Assembly: GCF_051020975.1 (NCBI RefSeq)
Contig: NW_027478166.1
Location: 8,433,501 to 8,497,500, forward strand
Source: Osmia lignaria lignaria
Taxonomy: Eukaryota > Arthropoda > Insecta > Hymenoptera > Megachilidae
DNA: 64,000 nt
Direction of reading: 5' to 3'
In this document: positions 26,501 to 37,557 of the stretch, piece after piece
How positions within the stretch are numbered: the first letter of the stretch is position 1
How the letters are laid out: each line of letters begins with the position of its first letter
Made by a program: the position numbers and the translations under genes
The notes under the pieces: model-generated
What the model saw: only the letters and a program-made list of their open reading frames with translations
Told to the model about the DNA's origin: nothing
Database searches by the model: none

Positions 26501-28931
26501 CTGTGCAGAAGAAGAACAACAAGAAGAAGAAATATCTCGAAATATGCCCGTCAGGCCCCTTCCATTGAGATAAATCTGCAAATATCTCGGAAACGAAGCG
26601 AGCTATGGCAAAATGTTAAGAGACCTTTTTTGTAGAGAGTTAAGTTTCCTACTTTTTATGTTCTATGATATTTTTTGATCAGATGCGTAGTTCTCGAGAT
26701 ATATCAAGATATTTAAAAGTTCCGAAGCCGCACCAACATAATAAAGATACAGAAACACCGTGGCCCCTTTCTTTGAGATAACTCTGCACTACTGCGAGCT
26801 GCAAATGCCACTTCCAGCTTAGCTGTGCAGAAGAAGAACAACAAGAAGAAGAAATATCTCGAAATATGTCCGTCAGGCCCCTTCCCTTGAGATAAATATG
26901 CAAATATCTCGGAAACGAAGCGAGCTATGGCAAAATGTTAAGAGACCTTTTTTGTAGAGAATTAAGTTTCCTACTTTTTATGTTCTATGATATTTTTTGA
27001 TCAGATGCGTTGTTCTCGAGATATATCAAGATATTTAAAAGTTCCGAAGCCGCACCAACATAATAGAGATACAGAAACACCGTGGCCCCTTTCTTTGAGA
27101 TAACTCTGCACTATTGCGAGCTGCAAATGCCACTTCCAGCTTAGCTGTGCAGAAGAAGAACAACAAGAAGAAGAAATATCTCGAAATATGTCTGTCAGGC
27201 CCCTTCCCTTGAGATATATCTACAAATATCTCGGAAACGAAGCGAGCTATGGCAAAATGTTGAGAGACCTTTTTTGTAGAGAATTAAGTTTCCTACTTTT
27301 TATGTTCTATGATATTTTTTGATCGGATGCGTAGTTCTCGAGATATATCAAGATATTTAAAAGTTCCGAAGCCGCACCAACATAATAGAGATACAGAAAC
27401 ACCGTGGCCCCTTTCTTTGAGATAACTCTGCACTAGTGCGAGCCGCAAATGCCACTTCCAGCTTAGCTGTGCAGAAGAAGAACAACAAGAAGAAGAAATA
27501 TCTCGAAATATGCCCGTCAGGCCCCTTCCATTGAGATAAATATGCAAATATCTCGGAAACGAAGCGAGCTATGGCAAAATGTTAAGAGACCTTTTTTGTA
27601 GAGAATTAAGTTTCCTACTTTTTATGTTCTATGATATTTTTTGATCAGATGCGTAGTTCTCGAGATATATCAAGATATTTAAAAGTTCCGAAGCCGCACC
27701 AACATAATAGAGATACAGAAACACCGTGGCCCCTTTCTTTGAGATAACTCTGCACTACTGCGAGCTGCAAATGCCACTTCCAGCTTAGCTGTGCAGAAGA
27801 AGAACAACAAGAAGAAGAAATATCTCGAAATATGTCCGTCAGACCCCTCCCTTGAGATAAATCTGCAAATATCTCGGAAACGAAGCGAGCTATGGCAAAA
27901 TGTTAAGAGACCTTTTTTGTAGAGAATTAAGGTTCCTACTTTTTATGTTCTATGATATTTTTTGATCAGATGCGTAGTTCTCGAGATATATCGAGATATT
28001 TAAAAGTTCCGAAGCCGCACCAACATAATAGAGATACCGAAACACCGTGGCCCCTTTCTTTGAGATAACTCTGCACTAGTGCGAGCCGCAAATGCCACTT
28101 CCAGCTTAGCTGTGCAGAAGAAGAACAACAAGAAGAAGAAATATCTCGAAATATGTCCGTCAGGCCCCTTCCCTTGAGATAAATATGCAAATATCTCGGA
28201 AACGAAGCGAGCTATGGCAAAATGTTAAGAGACCTTTTTTGTAGAGAATTAAGTTTCCTACTTTTTATGTTCTATGATATTTTTTGATCAGATGCGTTGT
28301 TCTCGAGATATATCAAGATATTTAAAAGTTCCGAAGCCGCACCAACATAATAGAGATACAGAAACACCGTGGCCCCTTTCTTTGAGATAACTCTGCACTA
28401 TTGCGAGCTGCAAATGCCACTTCCAGCTTAGCTGTGCAGAAGAAGAACAACAAGAAGAAGAAATATCTCGAAATATGTCTGTCAGGCCCCTTCCCTTGAG
28501 ATATATCTGCAAATATCTCGGAAACGAAGCGAGCTATGGCAAAATGTTGAGAGACCTTTTTTGTAGAGAATTAAGTTTCCTACTTTTTATGTTCTATGAT
28601 ATTTTTTGATCGGATGCGTAGTTCTCGAGATATATCAAGATATTTAAAAGTTCCGAAGCCGCACCAACATAATAGAGATACAGAAACACCGTGGCCCCTT
28701 TCTTTGAGATAACTCTGCACTATTGCGAGCTGCAAATGCCACTTCCAGCTTAGCTGTGCAGAGGAAGAACAACAAGAAGAAGAAATATCTCGAAATATGT
28801 CCGTCAGGCCAGTTCCTTTGAGCTGAATCTGCAAATATCTCGGAAACGAAGCGAGCTATGGCAAAATGTTAAGAGACCTTTTTTGTAGAGAATTAAGTTT
28901 CCTACTTTTTATGTTCTATGATATTTTTTGA

Positions 28932-30541
28932 TCAGATACGTAGTTCTCGAGATATATCAAGAGATTTAAAAGTTCCGAAGCCGCACCAACATAATAGAGA
29001 TACAGAAACACCGTGGCCCCTTTCTTTGAGATAACTCTGCACTATTGCGAGCTGTAAATGCCACTTCCAGCTTAGCTGTGCAGAAGAAGAACAACAAGAA
29101 GAAGAAATATCTCGAAATATGTCCGTCAGGCCCCTTCCCTTGAGATATATCTGCAAATATCTCGGAAACGAAGCGAGCTATGGCAAAATGTTAAGAGACC
29201 TTTTTTGTAGAGAATTATGTTTCCTACAATTTATGTTCTATGATATTTTTTGATCAGAAGCGTAGTTTTCGAGATATATCGAGATATTTAAAAGTTCCGA
29301 AGCCGCACCAACATAATAGAGATACAGAAACACCGTGGCCCCTTTCTTTGAGATAACTGTGCACTAGTGCGAGCCGCAAATGCCACTTCCAGCTTAGCTG
29401 TGCAGAAGAAGAACAACAAGAAGAAGAAATATCTCGAAATATGTCCGTCAGGCCCCTTCCCTTGAGATAAATCTGCAAATATCTCGGAAACGAAGCGAGC
29501 TATGGCAAAATGTTAAGAGACCTTTTTTGTAGAGAATTATGTTTCTTACTTTTTATGTTCTATGATATTTTTTGATCAGACGCGTAGGTCTCGAGATATA
29601 TCAAGATATTTAAAAGTTCCAAAGCCGCACCAACATAATAGAGATACAGAAACACCGTGGCCCCTTTCTTTGAGATATCTCCGCACTATTGCGAGCTGCA
29701 AATGCCACTTCCAGCTTAGCTGTGCAGAAGAAGAACAACAAGAAGAAGAAATATCTCGAAATATGTCCGTCAGGCCACTTCCCTTGAGATAAATCTGCAA
29801 ATATCTCGGAAACGAAGCGAGCTATGGCAAAATGTTAAGAGACCTTTTTTGTAGAGAATTAAGTTTCCTACTTTTTATGTTCGATGATATTTTTTGATCA
29901 GATGCGTAGTGCTCGAGATATATCAAGATATTTAAAAGTTCCGAAGCTGCACCAACATAATAGAGGTACAGAAACACCGTGGCCTCTTTCTTTGAGATAA
30001 CTCTGCACTATTGCGAGCTGCAAATGCCACTTCGAGCTTAGCTGTGCAGAAGAAGAACAACAAGAAGAAGAAATATCTCGAAATATGTCCGTCAGACCCC
30101 TTCCCTTGAGATGAATCTGCAAATATCGCGGAAACGAAGCGAGCTATGGCAAAATGTTAAGAGACCTTTTTTGTAGAGAATAATGTTTCCTACAATTTAC
30201 GTTCTATGATATTTTTTGATCAGAAGCGTAGTTTTCGAGATATATCGAGATATTTAAAAGTTCCGCAGACGCACCAACATAATAGAGATACAGAAACACC
30301 GTGGCCCCTTTCTTTGAGATAACTGTGCACTAGTGCGAGCCGCAAATGCCACTTCCAGCTTAGCTGTGCAGAAGAAGAACAACAAGAAGAAGAATTATCT
30401 CGAAATATGTCCGTCAGGCCCCTTCCCTTGAGATAAATCTGCAAATATCTCGGAAACGAAGCGAGCTATGGCAAAATGTTAAGAGACCTTTTTTGTAGAG
30501 AATTATGTTTCTTACTTTTTATGTTCTATGATATTTTTTGA
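28932..30541. repeat. Five-monomer block duplication (partner 33440-35012)
   Basis: The offset to the partner is 4508 bp, 14 monomers. Shared rare markers in order are GATACGTAG with CAAGAGATTT, GATAACTGTGC, GACGCGTAGGTCTCG with TTCCAAAGCC, GAGGTACAG with GGCCTCTTTC and CTTCGAGC, ATATCGCGG, and TTCCGCAGACGC. Private differences are few. Confidence 0.9.
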
Positions 30542-33117
30542 TCAGACGCGTAGTTCTCGAGATATATCAAGATATTTAAAAGTTCCAAAGCCGCACCAAC
30601 ATAATAGAGATACAGAAACACCGTGGCCCCTTTCTTTGAGATATCTCCGCACTATTGCGAGCTGCAAATGCCACTTCCAGCTTAGCTGTGCAGAAGAAGA
30701 ACAACAAGAAGAAGAAATATCTCGAAATATGTCCGTCAGGCCACTTCCCTTGAGATAAATCTGCAAATATCTCGGAAACGAAGAGAGCTATGGCAAAATG
30801 TTAAGAGACCTTTTTTGTAGAGAATTAAGTTTCCTACTTTTCATGTTCTATGATATTTTTTGATCAGATGCGTAGTTCTCGAGATATATCAAGATATTTA
30901 AAAGTTCCGAAGCCGCACCAACATAATAGAGATACAGAAACACCGTGGCCCCTTTCTTTGAGATAACTCTGAACTATTGCGAGCTGCAAATGCCACTTCC
31001 AGCTTAGCTGTGCAGAAGAAGAACAACAAGAAGAAGAAATATCTCGAAATATGCCCGTCAGGCCCCTTCCATTGAAATATATCTGCAAATATCTCGGAAA
31101 CGAAGCGAGCTATGGCAAAATGTTAAGAGACCGTTTTTGTAGAGAATTAAGTTTCCTACTTTTTATGTTCTATGATATTTTTTGATCAGACGTGTAGTTC
31201 TCGAGATATATCAAGATATTTAAAAGTTCCGAAGCCGCACCAACATAATAGAGATACAGAAACACCGTGGCCCCTTTCGTTGAGATAACTCTGCACTAGT
31301 GCGAGGGGCAAATGCCACTTCCAGCTTAGCTGTGCAGAAGAAGAACAACAAGAAGAACAAATATCTCGAAATATGTCCGTCAGGCCCCTTCCCTTGAGAT
31401 AAATCTGCAAATATCTCGGAAACGAAGCGAGCTATGGCAAAATGTTAAGAGACCTTTTTTGTAGAGAATTATGTTTCCTACTTTTTATGTTCTATGATAT
31501 TTTTTGATCAGAAGCGTAGTTTTCGAGATATATCGAGATATTTAAAAGTTCCGAAGCCGCACCAACATGATAGAGATACAGAAACACCGTGGCCCCTTTC
31601 TTTGAGATAACTCTGCACTAGTGCGAGGGGCAAATGCCACTTCCAGCTTAGCTGTGCAGAAGAAGAACAACAAGAAGAAGAAATATCCCGAAATATGTCC
31701 GTCAGGCCCCTTCCCTTGAGATAAATCTGCAAATATCTCGGAAACGAAGCGAGCTATGGCAAAATGTTAAGAGACCTTTTTTGTAGAGAATTATGTTTCT
31801 TACTTTTTATGTTCTATGATATTTTTTGATCAGACGCGTAGTTCTCGAGATATATCAAGATATTTAAAAGTTCCAAAGCCGCACCAACATAATAGAGATA
31901 CAGAAACACCGTGGCCCCTTTCTTTGAGATATCTCCGCACTATTGCGAGCTGCAAATGCCACTTCCAGCTTAGCTGTGCAGAAGAAGAACAACAAGAAGA
32001 AGAAATATCTCGAAATATGTCCGTCAGGCCACTTCCCTTGAGATAAATCTGCAAATATCTCGGAAACGAAGAGAGCTATGGCAAAATGTTAAGAGACCTT
32101 TTTTGTAGAGAATTAAGTTTCCTACTTTTCATGTTCTATGATATTTTTTGATCAGATGCGTAGTTCTCGAGATATATCAAGATATTTAAAAGTTCCGAAG
32201 CCGCACCAACATAATAGAGATACAGAAACACCGTGGCCCCTTTCTTTGAGATAACTCTGAACTATTGCGAGCTGCAAATGCCACTTCCAGCTTAGCTGTG
32301 CAGAAGAAGAACAACAAGAAGAAGAAATATCTCGAAATATGCCCGTCAGGCCCCTTCCATTGAAATATATCTGCAAATATCTCGGAAACGAAGCGAGCTA
32401 TGGCAAAATGTTAAGAGACCGTTTTTGTAGAGAATTAAGTTTCCTACTTTTTATGTTCTATGATATTTTTTGATCAGACGTGTAGTTCTCGAGATATATC
32501 AAGATATTTAAAAGTTCCGAAGCCGCACCAACATAATAGAGATACAGAAACACCGTGGCCCCTTTCGTTGAGATAACTCTGCACTAGTGCGAGGGGCAAA
32601 TGCCACTTCCAGCTTAGCTGTGCAGAAGAAGAACAACAAGAAGAACAAATATCTCGAAATATGTCCGTCAGGCCCCTTCCCTTGAGATAAATCTGCAAAT
32701 ATCTCGGAAACGAAGCGAGCTATGGCAAAATGTTAAGAGACCTTTTTTGTAGAGAATTATGTTTCCTACTTTTTATGTTCTATGATATTTTTTGATCAGA
32801 AGCGTAGTTTTCGAGATATATCGAGATATTTAAAAGTTCCGAAGCCGCACCAACATGATAGAGATACAGAAACACCGTGGCCCCTTTCTTTGAGATAACT
32901 CTGCACTAGTGCGAGGGGCAAATGCCACTTCCAGCTTAGCTGTGCAGAAGAAGAACAACAAGAAGAAGAAATATCCCGAAATATGTCCGTCAGGCCCCTT
33001 CCCTTGAGATAAATCTGCAAATATCTCGGAAACGAAGCGAGCTATGGCAAAATGTTAAGAGACCTTTTTTGTAGAGAATTAAGTTTCCTACTTTTTATGT
33101 TCTATGATATTTTTTGA
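30542..33117. repeat. Tandem tetramer higher-order repeat, 1288 bp, two units
   Basis: Units are 30542-31829 and 31830-33117. Each contains in order a TTCCAAAGCC/GATATCTCCGC monomer, a CTGAACTATTG/CATTGAAATATATC monomer, a GACGTGTAG/TTTCGTTGAG/GAAGAACAAAT monomer, and a CATGATAGAG/GAGGGGC monomer. I saw no difference between units inside these markers, so this is a very recent duplication or an assembly effect. Confidence 0.88.
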
Positions 33118-33439
33118 TCAGATGCGTTGTTCTCGAGATATATCAAGATATTTAAAAGTTCCGAAGCCGCACCAACATAATAGAGATACAGAAACACCGT
33201 GGCCCCTTTCTTTGAGATAACTCTGCACTATTGCGAGCTGCAAATGCCACTTCCAGCTTAGCTGTGCAGAAGAAGAACAACAAGAAGAAGAAATATCTCG
33301 AAATATGTCTGTCAGGCCCCTTCCCTTGAGATATATCTACAAATATCTCGGAAACGAAGCGAGCTATGGCAAAATGTTGAGAGACCTTTTTTGTAGAGAA
33401 TTAAGTTTCCTACTTTTTATGTTCTATGATATTTTTTGA

Positions 33440-35012
33440 TCAGATACGTAGTTCTCGAGATATATCAAGAGATTTAAAAGTTCCGAAGCCGCACCAACAT
33501 AATAGAGATACAGAAACACCGTGGCCCCTTTCTTTGAGATAACTCTGCACTATTGCGAGCTGTAAATGCCACTTCCAGCTTAGCTGTGCAGAAGAAGAAC
33601 AACAAGAAGAAGAAATATCTCGAAATATGTCCGTCAGGCCCCTTCCCTTGAGATATATCTGCAAATATCTCGGAAACGAAGCGAGCTATGGCAAAATGTT
33701 AAGAGACCTTTTTTGTAGAGAATTATGTTTCCTACAATTTATGTTCTATGATATTTTTTGATCAGAAGCGTAGTTTTCGAGATATATCGAGATATTTAAA
33801 AGTTCCGAAGCCGCACCAACATAATAGAGATACAGAAACACCGTGGCCCCTTTCTTTGAGATAACTGTGCACTAGTGCGAGCCGCAAATGCCACTTCCAG
33901 CTTAGCTGTGCAGAAGAAGAACAACAAGAAGAAGAAATATCTCGAAATATGTCCGTCAGGCCCCTTCCCTTGAGATAAATCTGCAAATATCTCGGAAACG
34001 AAGCGAGCTATGGCAAAATGTTAAGAGACCTTTTTTGTAGAGAATTATGTTTCTTACTTTTTATGTTCTATGATATTTTTTGATCAGACGCGTAGGTCTC
34101 GAGATATATCAAGATATTTAAAAGTTCCAAAGCCGCACCAACATAATAGAGATACAGAAACACCGTGGCCCCTTTCTTTGAGATATCTCCGCACTATTGC
34201 GAGCTGCAAATGCCACTTCCAGCTTAGCTGTGCAGAAGAAGAACAACAAGAAGAAGAAATATCTCGAAATATGTCCGTCAGGCCACTTCCCTTGAGATAA
34301 ATCTGCAAATATCTCGGAAACGAAGCGAGCTATGGCAAAATGTTAAGAGACCTTTTTTGTAGAGAATTAAGTTTCCTACTTTTTATGTTCGATGATATTT
34401 TTTGATCAGATGCGTAGTGCTCGAGATATATCAAGATATTTAAAAGTTCCGAAGCTGCACCAACATAATAGAGGTACAGAAACACCGTGGCCTCTTTCTT
34501 TGAGATAACTCTGCACTATTGCGAGCTGCAAATGCCACTTCGAGCTTAGCTCTGCAGAAGAAGAACAACAAGAAGAAGAAATATCTCGAAATATGTCCGT
34601 CAGACCCCTTCCCTTGAGATGAATCTGCAAATATCGCGGAAACGAAGCGAGCTATGGCAAAATGTTAAGAGACCTTTTTTGTAGAGAATAATGTTTCCTA
34701 CAATTTACGTTCTATGATATTTTTTGATCAGAAGCGTAGTTTTCGAGATATATCGAGATATTTAAAAGTTCCGCAGACGCACCAACATAATAGAGATACA
34801 GAAACACCGTGGCCCCTTTCTTTGAGATAACTGTGCACTAGTGCGAGCCGCAAATGCCACTTCCAGCTTAGCTGTGCAGAAGAAGAACAACAAGAAGAAG
34901 AAATATCTCGAAATATGTCCGTCAGGCCCCTTCCCTTGAGATAAATCTGCAAATATCTCGGAAACGAAGCGAGCTATGGCAAAATGTTAAGAGACCTTTT
35001 TTGTAGAGAATT
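33440..35012. repeat. Five-monomer block duplication ending at the retrotransposon (partner 28932-30541)
   Basis: Copy of 28932-30541. It differs at scattered bases, for example TAGCTCTGCAG here versus TAGCTGTGCAG, and GAAATATCTC versus GAATTATCTC. After the retrotransposon the monomer at 41862 matches the one at 30542 that follows the partner block. The original duplicate therefore continued across the insertion site. Confidence 0.88.
35008..35012. repeat. Target-site duplication, left copy
   Basis: GAATT directly abuts the TG end of the left LTR and is repeated after the right LTR. In uninterrupted monomers this site appears once, as GTAGAGAATT. A 5-bp duplication fits BEL/Pao integrases. 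Confidence 0.95.
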
Positions 35013-35472
35013 TGTTTGATCGTTTCGCCCCTTAACCGGGAAAGGGGTTAGAGAACGGATTCGGCTGAAAGTTTTTGCCGGTGCGCGACCTTGCCGAAGC
35101 GATATCTTCCAATGGAGCAACCGCGTATAGAAAAAGGTGCGAAGTGATCACGCAGGATCTTTGATTCTGAGAAATGTATTTTAATAAAGCGAAAATTAAA
35201 GAAAAGTTTAACAGTTCTTGGCAACCGAAGCAGATCGTTCGAATACTGCGCTAAACTTGTACGCTAAGCCGAGTATGTGAAAAGCAAGTATGCGGCGGCA
35301 TATTTATATTATGGTTCCCTCGTCCCCGCCGTCGCCCGCCGGTCCATCAGCCCAGTCGGCTCGCTACGTCGGCCAACGGAGCGAGAGAGATGGCTGGAGG
35401 CCGGCGGAACGAACAGCAGAGACGAAGGAAGCGATCTAGAAATTTCTAGATGACTCGTTCGACGCTCGAACA
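35013..35472 (-). repeat. 3' LTR (460 bp)
   Basis: Begins TGTTTGATCG and ends CTCGAACA on the plus strand. It matches 41360-41819 at every base when I compared the two line by line. Being downstream of pol on the coding strand, it supplies the polyadenylation function. Confidence 0.96.
35180..35185 (-). terminator. Predicted polyadenylation signal ATTAAA in 3' LTR
   Basis: ATTAAA on the minus strand, the commonest variant of AATAAA, about 90 nt downstream of the predicted R start in this LTR (35278). The AATAAA visible nearby is on the plus strand and would not serve this transcript. Confidence 0.45.
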
Positions 35473-35474
35473 TA

Positions 35475-35489
35475 CCGCCCGCCTTCTTT
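35475..35489 (-). other. Polypurine-tract-like sequence beside the 3' LTR
   Basis: AAAGAAGGCGGGCGG on the minus strand, two bases before the LTR start. It is in the right place to prime plus-strand DNA synthesis but is interrupted by two C residues, so the exact primer end is uncertain. Confidence 0.6.
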
Positions 35490-35754
35490 GGACGGCAAAG
35501 AAGCAGAAAGCAAGAAGCACTCATGCATCAAACAAATCCATTCATAAAGCTAACCTTAATGTGAACAGTAAAGTTACGTGCATCAAACCGTTGAACACAG
35601 TGCGAGGTGCATAAAAATTAAAAGGCTTACAACTAACGTAATACAAAGGTAAGTAATTATACTAAAGAACATATATAAGCGATTAAATTGATTCCGGCGT
35701 CAAACCGCCCGCCATGACTATATAAATTTTTTCTCCACGCGCGAAACGGAAAAT
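35490..35754. other. 3' untranslated region of the retrotransposon
   Basis: About 265 bp between the pol stop and the purine tract. There is no env or other convincing frame. TGCATCAAAC occurs twice (near 35523 and 35579). On the minus strand TGGCGGGCGGTTTG (near 35714) partly repeats the sequence of the purine tract. I see no other structure here. Confidence 0.7.
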
Positions 35755-37554
35755 TTACGTGGAAGTAGGTGAAGTGACGTCAGCAGAGGGCACCGGGAGG
35801 GGGCACAACTTGACGATTGGTCTGGTGACGGAACCGCTAGTAGTTTTCAAGGTGGCTACTCTTACTCGTCCATCTGGCCCTGGATGAAGGGCTTCAACCC
35901 GGCCCATCGGCCATTTTGCCGGTGGTTGCAACTCGTCGCGTAGTAACACTAGTGTCCCCAGCTTCAGGTTCTCCTTCTGCTGACGCCACTTGGGAAGTTG
36001 CTGCAAATGCTGCAGATATTCCCGCCTCCACCTGTGCCAAAAGTGAGAACGTAATGCAGATATTTGTCGCCAGCGCGAAATAAGAGAAATGTCATGCGAG
36101 TCGGATTCTGGATCCGGAACGATACAAGTGGGTTCACCGATTAAAAAGTGTCCGGGTGTTAATGCCGACAGGTCCGAGGGGTCGTCGGAAAGTGGATGTA
36201 GCGGCCGTGAATTTACGCAAGCTTCCACCTGGCACAGAAGCGTCGTCATCTCCTCGAAGGTAAGCGTGGCGTTTTCGACGATTCTTCGCAAATGATGTTT
36301 AACCGTTCTAACTCCTGCCTCCCATAGGCCCCCGAAGTGCGGAGCATACGGAGGGATGAAGCTCCAATCCGTGCCTTCGGCTGCCAGCGAAGCTGCGGCG
36401 TTTAGGTAGAAGGCAGAAGCGCCGCGGAACATGTTGCGCAACTCCCGGTCCGCTCCGTGGAAGACGGTCCCATTATCGCTCAACATCGTGGCGCAGCGGC
36501 CTCGGCGACTGATGAACCTGCGAAAAGCGGCTAGGAATGAGGCAGAGGTAAGATCTGAGACAGCTTCCAGATGAATCGCGCGAGTACTAAGGCAAATGAA
36601 CAGCGCTATATATCCCTTGTAGGATTTGTGTCCTCTTCCTGGCGATGTTCGCAGCTTCACCGGTCCTGCGTAGTCCACTCCCGTAGAAAGGAAGGGTCGG
36701 CGGGGAGTGATGCGCTCGATCGGTAAGGGGCCCATCAACTGCGTGGTCGGCCTTCCACTGTAGCGAGCACATTTTACGCACCCCTTAATGACGTCTCGCA
36801 CTAGAGAGCGGCCATGGATGATCCAGTAGCGTCGCGCCAGCAGGCTCCTGGTGAGTTGTGGTCCTCCGTGTAAAGTACGGAGATGGGCATCTCGCACCAA
36901 AAGAGTAGCCAACGGATTTTTCTTCCCGATGATGTAAGGGTGCCTCTCATTATAGGGAAGGGAGGCTTGGTCCAGGCGGCCTCCGACGCGTAGCAGCCCT
37001 TGGTCATCCAGGAAGGGCCTCAAGGCGATGAGGGTCGACGATCGCCGTACCTCTTTGTGCTGCCGGAGCTGGTCGACCTCTGCGTGGAAGTTGGACTTCT
37101 GAGCTAGGCCGATAGCGATCCGCAGAGCAGCGTCTCGCTCCGAAGCCCGGATGAACCCGGTTTCGGTCTTCAGCTTCCTTGTAAGTCGATGAAATCTAAA
37201 GCAGAGAGCAATAACGGCAGTTAGGCGTGTCAAGCTTGAAAACCTTGTTAAGAGATCGTTCTCCTCGTTTTCCTTTGCTAGGTAGATTTGTACTCGGCCC
37301 TGCTCCAAGTCGGCCTCCTCGACCTTTCCTAGTGGTGATGCAGGCCACTGATCGGGGGGGTTGATGAGCCAGGAGGGTCCCCTCCACCAAAGCTGCGACG
37401 ATAGGAGCTCCGACGGCGTTATCCCTCTTGTTGCCAAGTCCGCAGGGTTGTGTTTGGTAGCCACGTGTCTCCAATTTTGAGGCGGAACATTGGACTGCAC
37501 AGTGGCTACTCTGTGAGCAACAAACGGCTTCCAGGTCGAGGCATGCCCTCGGAT
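35755..37554 (-). pseudogene. RNase H end and integrase part of the same polyprotein, downstream of the stop
   Basis: 599 codons in the same frame as the upstream part, ending at TAA 35755-35757. Without readthrough it has no good start: the first usable start-like triplet is a GTG at 37498-37500. Numbered from that codon: HNPADLATRG at 17-26 closes the RNase H/connection region. The HHCC zinc motif is H206/H211/C241/C244. The integrase core has D276 (GVDYAGP), D342 (SDNGT) and E394 (GLWEAG), the D,D,E triad with 51 residues between the last two. A C-terminal DUF5641-like domain at about 475-567 contains LGTLVLLRDE. All catalytic residues are intact, so the single TGA looks like the only lesion. 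Integrase inserts the cDNA and makes the 5-bp duplication. Confidence 0.92.
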
Positions 37555-37557
37555 TCA
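37555..37557 (-). other. In-frame TGA interrupting gag-pol
   Basis: The minus-strand codons read CTC CAC TGA ATC CGA. The frame continues open for 599 codons after it with unmistakable integrase sequence, with no shift. TGG (Trp) is the family-typical codon at this point, so a single G-to-A change explains it. Alternatives are a read error or tolerated readthrough. Confidence 0.9.

Larger units (their letters stand above)
1..35012. repeat. 322-bp satellite array, left arm
   Basis: Head-to-tail tandem repeat with a 322-bp period. The motif TCAGATGCGTAG or TCAGAAGCGTAG recurs at 925, 1247, 1569, 1891, 2213 and onward to 34728. About 109 monomers are present and the array runs off the left edge of the window. 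Length is very constant. The only departures I noticed are single-base losses near 6335, 7303 and 27848 and two-base losses near 17307 and 20525. Monomers differ mostly by substitutions at recurring variable sites. There is no host gene, tRNA or rRNA in this stretch. Such arrays usually form centromeric, pericentromeric or other heterochromatic blocks; placement here is inference. I do not recognise the satellite family. Confidence 0.98.

Noticed and set aside
1..35012. Regularly spaced repeats suggesting a CRISPR array
   Set aside because: The whole 322-bp unit repeats with no unique spacers, the unit is far too long, and the setting is a eukaryotic satellite.
35309..35524. Open frames within and just outside the LTRs (35309-35524, 41132-41467)
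   Set aside because: They lie in LTR and leader sequence, match no known protein, and have no promoter context consistent with the element's transcript.
35473..35754. Possible env gene after pol
   Set aside because: Only about 280 bp separate the pol stop from the 3' LTR, with no membrane or signal sequence frame. The element has the retrotransposon rather than the enveloped layout.
36089..36295. Plus-strand and off-frame open frames across the retrotransposon body (for example 36089-36295, 39536-39928, 40238-40831)
   Set aside because: They are shadows of the GC-rich gag-pol frame, with low-complexity or arginine/serine-rich translations and no recognisable domain.
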